This document shows, in pieces, positions 58,314-64,000 of a DNA stretch of 64,000 nt. The notes below the pieces were generated by a model, which saw only the letters and a list, made by a program, of their open reading frames with translations, was not told the origin of the DNA and made no database searches. The position numbers and the translations under genes are program-made. The DNA comes from Pulveribacter suum. Its GTDB lineage: Bacteria; Pseudomonadota; Gammaproteobacteria; Burkholderiales; Burkholderiaceae_C. The first letter of the stretch is position 1; every line of letters starts with the position of its first letter. Location of the stretch: the NCBI RefSeq assembly GCF_003013695.1, contig NZ_CP027792.1, forward strand, positions 2,066,501 to 2,130,500. Direction: 5' to 3'.

Positions 58314-58353
58314 AAAAAAGCCGGGCTGCCCTTGAAGGCAGCCCGGTTTTTTT
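58314..58353. terminator. Intrinsic terminator after cheW (two-way)
   Basis: CCGGGCTGCC-CTTGAA-GGCAGCCCGG (58321-58346), flanked by A7 on the left and T7 on the right, so it can stop cheW and, on the other strand, the ppa transcript. Confidence 0.93.
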
Positions 58354-58363
58354 ACATCTTTTC

Positions 58364-58400
58364 GGCCTCCAGCGCTTATGGGGCAAGCGCTGGCAGCTAT
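58364..58400 (-). repeat. Dispersed intergenic palindromic repeat, copy 11
   Basis: GGCCTCCAGCGCTT-ATGGGG-CAAGCGCTGGCAGCTAT, reverse orientation, between the convergent cheW and ppa genes next to the terminator. Confidence 0.92.
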
Positions 58401-58420
58401 TTATTCGATAGCAAAAAAGA

Positions 58421-58957
58421 TCAGCCCGCGGTCTTGCCGTAGTTGGCCACGCCGTCGGTAATCTCCTGGTGCGCGGCCTCCAGGCCTTCCCAGCCCAGCA
58501 CCTTGACCCACTTGCCCTCTTCCAGGTCCTTGTAGTGTTCGAAGAAGTGGGTGATGGCCTTGAGCTGCATGGGGTTCACGTCGTCGATCCCCTTGATGCC
58601 TTCCCAGGCCTTGAGCACCTTGGCCGTGGGCACGGCCAGCACCTTGCCGTCCACGCCGGCCTCGTCTTCCATCTTCAGGATGCCCAGGGCGCGACAGGGC
58701 ACGACCACGCCCGGCTGCAGCGGGTAGGGGGTCAGCACCAGCACGTCCACCGGGTCGCCGTCGCCCGACAGGGTCTGCGGCACATAGCCGTAGTTGCAGG
58801 GGTAGTGCATGGCCACGCTGATGAAACGGTCCACGAACACCGCACCCGACTCCTTGTCCACCTCGTACTTGATGGGGTCGGCTTCGGCGGGGATCTCGAT
58901 CACCACGTTGAAAGTTTCGGGCAGCTTGGAGCCAGGCTTGACTAGATTCAGCGACAT
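58421..58957 (-). CDS. ppa: Inorganic pyrophosphatase
   Basis: Ppa hydrolyses the pyrophosphate made in biosynthesis. The 178-residue family I enzyme has [30 protein letters not shown] (substrate Lys and Glu), [32 protein letters not shown] with the DGDPVD metal site, and [19 protein letters not shown]. All catalytic acids are present. The ATG at 58957 gives the usual family length. Monocistronic. Confidence 0.97.
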   Translation of the reverse strand: MSLNLVKPGSKLPETFNVVIEIPAEADPIKYEVDKESGAVFVDRFISVAMHYPCNYGYVPQTLSGDGDPVDVLVLTPYPLQPGVVVPCRALGILKMEDEAGVDGKVLAVPTAKVLKAWEGIKGIDDVNPMQLKAITHFFEHYKDLEEGKWVKVLGWEGLEAAHQEITDGVANYGKTAG

Positions 58958-59130
58958 GATGGTTGTGGGGGGATTGGAAAAAGGAAAGCAGGCGGCCTGC
59001 AGCGCTGATGGCTGCGGCGGCGCAGGGGCGAATTTTAGGCCCATGCCCTTGCGCCGAACTTGCGCCTGCGGCTGCGGGGCCTTTTGGGGCCGCGCACAGG
59101 CGACTGCACGTCGCGGGCGGCTGCCGCACA

Positions 59131-60573
59131 ATGGCCGCCATGCAGCTGCACTACATCGCCAACGCGGGCATCGCCTCCACCTCGGGCCGCACCATTGCCG
59201 TGATCGACCCGTCCGACGGCCAGCCCTTCGAGGAGATCCAGCGCGGCACGGCCGAGGACATCGACGCCGCCGTGCACGCCGCGCGCCAGTGTTTCGACAG
59301 CGTCTATAGCCGCATGGCCCCGGTCGAGCGCGGCCGCCTGCTGGCACGCCTGTCCGCTCTGGTGGCCGAGCACGCGGACGAACTGGCCGCCCTGGAGCAG
59401 CGCGACTGCGGCAAGCCCACGCGGCAGGCGCGCGCCGATGCCCTGGCCCTGGCGCGCTATTTCGAGTTCTACGCCGGCGCCTGCGACAAGCTGCACGGCG
59501 AGACCATCCCCTATGCCGACGGCTACAGCGTGCTGACCTGGCGCGAGCCCCACGGCGTCACGGGCCACATCGTGCCGTGGAACTACCCGATGCAGATCTT
59601 CGGACGCTGCGTGGGCGCGGCCCTGGCCGCCGGCAATGTCTGCGTGGTCAAACCGGCCGAGGACGCCTGCCTGTCGCTGCTGCGCGTGGCCCAGCTGGCC
59701 GCCGAGGCCGGCTTTCCCGCGGGCGCGCTGAACATCGTCACCGGCTACGGCCACGAGGTGGGCGACGCCCTGGCGCGCCACCCGGGCATCCAGCACATCA
59801 GCTTCACCGGCAGCCCGCACGTGGGCACGCTGATCCAGCAGGCCGCCGCCGAGCGCCACTGCCCGGTGACGCTGGAGCTCGGCGGCAAAAGCCCGCAGAT
59901 CGTCTTTGCCGACGCCGACCTGGACGCTGCCGTGCCGTCCATCGTCAACGCCATCATCCAGAACGCGGGCCAAACGTGCTCGGCCGGCTCGCGCGTGCTC
60001 ATCGACGCGCTGATCTACGAGCCGCTGCTGCAGCGGCTGGGCCGCGCCTTCGAGGCCCTGCGCGTGGGCCCGGCCGCCATGGACTTGGACCTGGGGCCAC
60101 TCATCCGCCAGAGCCAGCAGCAGCGCGTGTGGGATTTCCTGTCCGACGCGCAGGTCGCCGGCATCCCGCTGGTAGCCCAGGGCACCGTGGTGGACGAGGC
60201 GCCCGACACGGGCTTCTACCAGGCCCCCGCCCTGCTGCGCGACGTGCCGCCCGGCCATCGGCTGGCGCAGGAAGAAGTCTTCGGCCCGGTGCTGGTCGCC
60301 ATGCCTTTCGAAGGCGAAGACCATGCCGTCCAGCTGGCCAACGGCACGCCCTACGGCCTGGTGGCCGGCGTGTGGACACGCGACGGCGCGCGCCAGCTGC
60401 GCATGGCCCGGCGCGTGGCCGCAGGCCAGGTGTTCATCAACAACTACGGCGCGGCCGGCGGAGTGGAGCTGCCCTTTGGCGGCGTGAAATCCAGCGGCCA
60501 TGGGCGCGAGAAGGGCTTCGAGGCGCTGTACGGCTTCACCACGCTGAAGACCGTGGCCATCCGCCACGGCTGA
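59131..60573 (+). CDS. Aldehyde dehydrogenase family protein (betaine-aldehyde-type)
   Basis: A 480-residue NAD(P)-dependent aldehyde dehydrogenase. [38 protein letters not shown] (cofactor site), [16 protein letters not shown], the general-base Glu in [13 protein letters not shown] and the catalytic Cys in [13 protein letters not shown] are all in place. [30 protein letters not shown] and the ending [21 protein letters not shown] follow. The sequence is closest in look to betaine/4-aminobutyraldehyde-type enzymes, but substrate cannot be fixed. An ATG at 59140 is an alternative start. A DUF2889 gene follows. Confidence 0.9.
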   Translation: MAAMQLHYIANAGIASTSGRTIAVIDPSDGQPFEEIQRGTAEDIDAAVHAARQCFDSVYSRMAPVERGRLLARLSALVAEHADELAALEQRDCGKPTRQARADALALARYFEFYAGACDKLHGETIPYADGYSVLTWREPHGVTGHIVPWNYPMQIFGRCVGAALAAGNVCVVKPAEDACLSLLRVAQLAAEAGFPAGALNIVTGYGHEVGDALARHPGIQHISFTGSPHVGTLIQQAAAERHCPVTLELGGKSPQIVFADADLDAAVPSIVNAIIQNAGQTCSAGSRVLIDALIYEPLLQRLGRAFEALRVGPAAMDLDLGPLIRQSQQQRVWDFLSDAQVAGIPLVAQGTVVDEAPDTGFYQAPALLRDVPPGHRLAQEEVFGPVLVAMPFEGEDHAVQLANGTPYGLVAGVWTRDGARQLRMARRVAAGQVFINNYGAAGGVELPFGGVKSSGHGREKGFEALYGFTTLKTVAIRHG

Positions 60574-60634
60574 GCGCCGCCCGTCCGTCTCTTTTGTGCC
60601 GGTGCCCGCGCACCGGCTGCCCTGGCGCCCTTCC

Positions 60635-61192
60635 ATGCCCCTGTCCGCCCCCGCTCCCCGCACCGCCCGCCACGTCCGCCGCGTCACCTACCAGGGTTTC
60701 GAGCGCGAGGACGGCCTGTGGGACATCGAAGGCGAGCTGCACGACAGCAAGACGCACGCGCTGCCCAGCCTGTTCGTCCCTGGCGGAATGCGCCCGCCGG
60801 GCGACCCCATCCACCACATGCGTCTGCGCGTGACGGTGGACCGACAGCTGGTGGTGCAGGCCATCGAGTCGAGCATGGAAGCCCACCCGCTGTCCGGCTG
60901 CAAGGCCGCGCAGCAGGCCCTGCAGACCATGGTGGGCTGCAGCATGGCGCGCGGCTGGCGCCAGGCCATCCAGACGCACCTGGGCGGCGTGGCCGGCTGC
61001 ACGCACCTGCGCGAGCTGCTGTTCAACCTGGCTACCGCGGCCTTCCAGTCGGTGCACGAGGCGTTTCAGGGCGCTGGCGACGGGCCGCCGCGCCACCTGG
61101 GCCAGTGCACGGGCTGGGATTTCGCGGGCGAGGGAGTGCGGATGCATTACCCGCAGTTTCATACCCTCACCTCAAACGCTATCGAAAAGTGA
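60635..61192 (+). CDS. DUF2889-family protein
   Basis: A 185-residue soluble protein with the DUF2889 pattern: VTYQGFEREDGLWDIEGELHDSKTH, IHHMRLRVTVDRQLVVQAIESSMEAHPLSGCKAAQ and GGVAGCTHLRELLFNLATAAFQ. Conserved Cys and His residues (SGC, GCTH) suggest metal binding, but the function is unknown. It follows the aldehyde dehydrogenase by 61 bp. Its stop codon overlaps an intergenic repeat. Confidence 0.87.
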   Translation: MPLSAPAPRTARHVRRVTYQGFEREDGLWDIEGELHDSKTHALPSLFVPGGMRPPGDPIHHMRLRVTVDRQLVVQAIESSMEAHPLSGCKAAQQALQTMVGCSMARGWRQAIQTHLGGVAGCTHLRELLFNLATAAFQSVHEAFQGAGDGPPRHLGQCTGWDFAGEGVRMHYPQFHTLTSNAIEK

Positions 61193-61225
61193 GCTACCAG
61201 CGCTTGCTGGGCAAGCGCTGAAGGG
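61191..61225 (+). repeat. Dispersed intergenic palindromic repeat, copy 12
   Basis: GAGCTACCAGCGCTTG-CTGGG-CAAGCGCTGAAGGG, forward orientation, with a 10-bp perfect stem. Its first bases belong to the TGA stop of the DUF2889 gene. It lies between two convergent genes and may help end both transcripts. Confidence 0.92.
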
Positions 61226-61293
61226 TGTTTTGGCCAAATAGGAAAGACCCGCCCCGCCTGCCCAGTCCGATCGGCGGACGGGTTCCAGTCCGC

Positions 61294-62136
61294 TCAGCCC
61301 AGCACGTCCCTGAGCGCGGCTTCGTACAGGCCGGTGAGGTTGTCCATGACTTCCAGCAGGCGCTCGCTGGTGGTGGCCACCTCTTCCTGCCCCCGTGCGT
61401 CGGGCTGGCGCTTGAGGGCAGCCTCGAAGAACAGCCACTGCGCCTGGCCCAGCTCCAGCGCCGAGCGGATGGCCGGCGTGCTGATCGGCGCGGCGCCCAG
61501 CTGGCCCAGCGCGCTCTGGAATTCGCTGGCGTCCTGCGCCATCTGCGCCCGCGCGCCGCTGCCCGCCAGGCCGGCCGCCATCAGGCCGTAGTCGCGGGCC
61601 AGGCGCTGCGACAGCATGCGCTGGCGCCCGGCCACGTTGACCAGCTTGGCCGAAGGCGCCTGGGCCAGCTGCTCCAGCGATTGCGTGGCCTTGTCCGCCG
61701 CGGCCAGCAGCACGTCCGACTGGCGGCAGGCGGCCAGGTAGGTATCTCTGGCTGGCGCCTGCGCCAGCAGCGCGTCGAGCTGGCCGGCGGCCTTGCGCAC
61801 CTCGCCCAGCAGGCGCGCAACCTCGGGCGGCCAGCCCTGTTCGTCCAGATCCACCAGACCGGCGCGGATCTGCTTGCGCGCCGCCTCCAGCACGTCGCGC
61901 GAGCGCAGGGGCGAGACCTGCAGGTACAGCAGCCCATAGGCCTTGGCCGCCCGCTGCGACAGCGCCCGGTAGCGCGCCGTGCGGTTGATGGCCGTGGCAA
62001 TGGCCACGCGCGCCTGCGCCGACAGCGGCAGGGTCTGCGCCAGCAGCAGGCCGGCGGCAGCACGCAGCACCGTGCGGCGGTCAGCGGTCAGGGCGCAGGG
62101 CCGGGAAAACGGGAAGAGGGAGCGGGACAAGGACAT
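61294..62136 (-). CDS. Exported protein with two PilJ/NIT-type sensor domains
   Basis: A 280-residue protein whose N-terminus has a twin-arginine-like signal (ADRRTVLRAAAGLLLAQTLPLSAQA, ~18-42), then two repeated four-helix modules. Each starts with a box resembling the NarX P-box and PilJ N-terminal domain: INRTARYRALSQRAAKAYGL (~50-69) and VNVAGRQRMLSQRLARDYGL (~166-185). No membrane anchor after the signal, no HAMP and no output domain are present, so it is a free periplasmic sensor/binding module. It is divergent from moaA, suggesting a link to nitrate/molybdoenzyme physiology. Confidence 0.8.
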   Translation of the reverse strand: MSLSRSLFPFSRPCALTADRRTVLRAAAGLLLAQTLPLSAQARVAIATAINRTARYRALSQRAAKAYGLLYLQVSPLRSRDVLEAARKQIRAGLVDLDEQGWPPEVARLLGEVRKAAGQLDALLAQAPARDTYLAACRQSDVLLAAADKATQSLEQLAQAPSAKLVNVAGRQRMLSQRLARDYGLMAAGLAGSGARAQMAQDASEFQSALGQLGAAPISTPAIRSALELGQAQWLFFEAALKRQPDARGQEEVATTSERLLEVMDNLTGLYEAALRDVLG

Positions 62137-62284
62137 CGGCCGATTGTCCGGGCGCGGGGCGGCACCCCTTCTTGACCTGCCTCAAATGCAGGTGCAGCAC
62201 CGCGGCGCCGCCCTTGCTTGACGCGGATCAATCGGCAAAGCCGCACGGGCCGCCCTGGCGGGAGCGATGCGGCACAATTTGCCC

Positions 62285-63427
62285 ATGGCTGAACGTGTCA
62301 TCCCCATCGTGGACCAGCGCGCGGCAGTGCTCGCACCCGACTCGCTGGCCCTGGCCGGCCTGCCTGCGGCCAGCGGCACGCTGCTGGACACGCGTGGCCG
62401 GCCGCTGCGCGACCTGCGCATCAGCGTCACCGACCGGTGCAACTTCCGCTGCAGCTACTGCATGCCCAAGGAAGTGTTCGACAAGCACTACCGCTACCTG
62501 CCGCACGGCGATCTGCTGAGCTTCGAGGAGATCACGCGCCTGGCGCGGCTGTTCCTGGCCCACGGCGTGCGCAAGATCCGCCTGACGGGCGGCGAGCCGC
62601 TGCTGCGCAAGGACCTGGAGCGGCTGGTGGCGCAGCTGTCGGCTTTGCGCACGGTGGAGGGCCGCGCTCCCGACCTGACGCTGACCACCAACGGCTCGCT
62701 GCTGGCGCGCAAGGCCCGGGCACTGAAGGACGCCGGCCTGTCGCGCGTCACCGTCAGCCTGGACAGCCTGCAGGACGAGGTGTTTCGCCGCATGAACGAC
62801 ATGGACTTCCCCGTGGGGGAAGTGCTGGCCGGCATCGAGGCGGCCCGCGCGGCGGGCCTCGCGCACATCAAGGTCAACATGGTGGTCAAGCGTGGCACCA
62901 ACGACCACGAGATCCTTCCCATGGCGCGGCACTTCCGCGGCACGGGCATCACCCTGCGCTTCATTGAATACATGGACGTGGGCGCCACCAACGGCTGGCG
63001 CATGGACGAGGTGCTGCCCTCGGCGCAAGTGATCGAGCGCCTGCAGGCCGAGCTGCCGCTGGTGCCGCTGGCCGCCACCTCGCCTGGCGAGACGGCCCGG
63101 CGCTGGGGCTATGCCGGCCCCGATGGCCGCCATGACCCCGCCCTGGGCGAGGTGGGCGTCATCAGCAGCGTCACCCAGGCATTTTGCGGCGACTGCAACC
63201 GCGCCCGCCTGTCCATGGAAGGGCGGCTGTACCTGTGCCTGTTCGCCACCCAGGGCTGGGACCTGCGCAGCCTGCTGCGCGGCGGCGCCGGCGACGCGCA
63301 GGTCGAGGCCGCCCTCGCCGGCATCTGGGGCCAGCGCAGCGACCGCTATTCCGAGCTGCGCGCCAGCCTGCCCGCCGACACCGGCGGGGCCGCGCGCCGC
63401 ATCGAGATGAGCTATATCGGCGGCTGA
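62285..63427 (+). CDS. moaA: GTP 3',8-cyclase (molybdenum cofactor)
   Basis: MoaA is the radical-SAM enzyme of the first step of molybdopterin synthesis. It is 380 residues from the ATG at 62285 (an ATG at 62267 is possible). The SAM cluster is RCNFRCSYC (C52, C56, C59), then [21 protein letters not shown] and [13 protein letters not shown]. The second Fe-S site is in [21 protein letters not shown], and the C-terminal di-glycine (SYIGG) needed for activity is present. The stop overlaps the mobA start (TGATG). Confidence 0.97.
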   Translation: MAERVIPIVDQRAAVLAPDSLALAGLPAASGTLLDTRGRPLRDLRISVTDRCNFRCSYCMPKEVFDKHYRYLPHGDLLSFEEITRLARLFLAHGVRKIRLTGGEPLLRKDLERLVAQLSALRTVEGRAPDLTLTTNGSLLARKARALKDAGLSRVTVSLDSLQDEVFRRMNDMDFPVGEVLAGIEAARAAGLAHIKVNMVVKRGTNDHEILPMARHFRGTGITLRFIEYMDVGATNGWRMDEVLPSAQVIERLQAELPLVPLAATSPGETARRWGYAGPDGRHDPALGEVGVISSVTQAFCGDCNRARLSMEGRLYLCLFATQGWDLRSLLRGGAGDAQVEAALAGIWGQRSDRYSELRASLPADTGGAARRIEMSYIGG

Positions 63428-64000
63428 TGCAGCCGGCCGTTGCCCACGACATCACCGCCCTGGTCTTGGCCGGCGGCCGCGGCACGCGCATGGGCGGTGC
63501 CGACAAGGGCCTGCAGCCCTTTCGCGGCCAGCCCCTGGCGCTACACGCTGCGCGCCGCGTGCAGCCACAGGTAGCGGGCGTGATGCTGAATGCCAACCGG
63601 CACCTGGACATTTACGGCAACTGGGGCCTGCCGGTATGGCCCGACGACGCCCAGGGCGCGTTTGCCGGCCCCCTGGCCGGCTTTGCCACCGGGCTGGCGC
63701 ACTGCCCCACGCCGTGGCTGCTCGCCTTGCCGTGCGATACACCGCTGTTTCCTGCCGACCTGGCTGCGCGCCTGGCCGCCGCCGCGCATGAGGCCCGCGC
63801 GCCCATCGCCATGGCCGCCGCACCCGAAGCCCCGGACGGCGGCGGCCCGCCGCAGCTGCGCACCCACGCCGTGTTCTGCCTGATGCACGTGTCGCTGCGG
63901 GCCGATCTGCAGGCCTTTGTGCAATCCGGCGGGCGGCGCGTGCAGCAGTGGAGCGCCCGCCACGGCTGCGCCATCGCGGCCTTCGACCGGCCGGGCGATG
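63427..64000 (+). CDS. mobA: Molybdenum cofactor guanylyltransferase, cut by window end
   Basis: MobA attaches GMP to molybdopterin, giving the cofactor used by nitrate reductase and related enzymes. The visible 191 residues have the nucleotide-binding start ALVLAGGRGTRMGGADKGLQPFRGQPL, NANRHLDIYG, GPLAGFATGL and the metal-binding PCDTPLFP. The frame is still open at base 64000, so the last few residues are missing. It overlaps moaA by one base and is certainly cotranscribed with it. Confidence 0.95.
   Translation, partial: MQPAVAHDITALVLAGGRGTRMGGADKGLQPFRGQPLALHAARRVQPQVAGVMLNANRHLDIYGNWGLPVWPDDAQGAFAGPLAGFATGLAHCPTPWLLALPCDTPLFPADLAARLAAAAHEARAPIAMAAAPEAPDGGGPPQLRTHAVFCLMHVSLRADLQAFVQSGGRRVQQWSARHGCAIAAFDRPGD

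Overview
The window is high-GC chromosomal DNA that looks like a betaproteobacterium of the family Comamonadaceae (Acidovorax/Alicycliphilus-like). This is inferred from the very strong G/C third-position bias, the blocks rlmE-ftsH-folP-glmM and carA-orf-carB-greA, the Entner-Doudoroff/TRAP cluster, and a dispersed palindromic repeat of about 37 bp between genes. No rRNA, tRNA or true CRISPR was seen. About 60 host genes and a compact prophage fill the window; the only gene-poor stretch longer than 300 bp is 3837-4768.

Layout. 1-322 is the end of bioB. 285-3836 is a bacterial NHEJ operon, ku-ligD, on the minus strand. About 4009-10468 is a filamentous (inovirus) prophage of about 6.5 kb. Its minus-strand genes run ssDNA-binding protein, two small ORFs, HUH replication initiator, major coat, small membrane proteins, TspB/pIII-like adsorption protein, DUF2523/pVI-like protein and Zot/pI. 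A divergent HTH repressor lies at the right end. It carries no integrase. It is bounded by a 12-bp direct repeat whose left copy is joined to a near-perfect XerD half of dif, so it probably entered the chromosome dimer-resolution site by host XerCD.

10522-11755 holds an SDR and gloA. 11845-18524 is a gluconate/Entner-Doudoroff cluster: gntK, dctQ, dctM, dctP and edd on the minus strand with a divergent LacI-type regulator and two palindromic operators. 18580-30330 is a mixed housekeeping and accessory stretch: OmpA-like protein, ChaC-like protein, pdxH, AEC permease, His-rich ZnuD-like receptor with a small His-containing partner, chrA, msrA, TetR, PCMT, rhodanese, TolC-like protein and GNAT. 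30375-35412 is the rlmE-ftsH-folP-glmM block on the minus strand, with a CRM protein and a glycosyltransferase-like gene diverging from it. 36701-45874 runs on the minus strand: alpha/beta hydrolase, relA, carA, a small conserved-looking ORF, carB, greA and a DUF4149 protein. 45944-58293 contains 3-hydroxybutyrate dehydrogenase, a SIMPL protein, ompR-envZ, ispD-ispF, mfd, serB, metQ and cheW. 58421-64000 contains ppa, an aldehyde dehydrogenase, a DUF2889 protein, a Tat-like exported double PilJ/NIT-domain protein, moaA and a truncated mobA.

The most interesting parts are the dif-integrated inovirus, whose right attachment site forms the last codons of its own repressor; its double operator; an eight-unit iteron-like array in its intergenic region; and the dispersed repeat, which in at least one place has become part of a coding sequence (the signal peptide of the SIMPL protein). 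Everything is read from sequence only; family names come from motif recognition, not from database searches.
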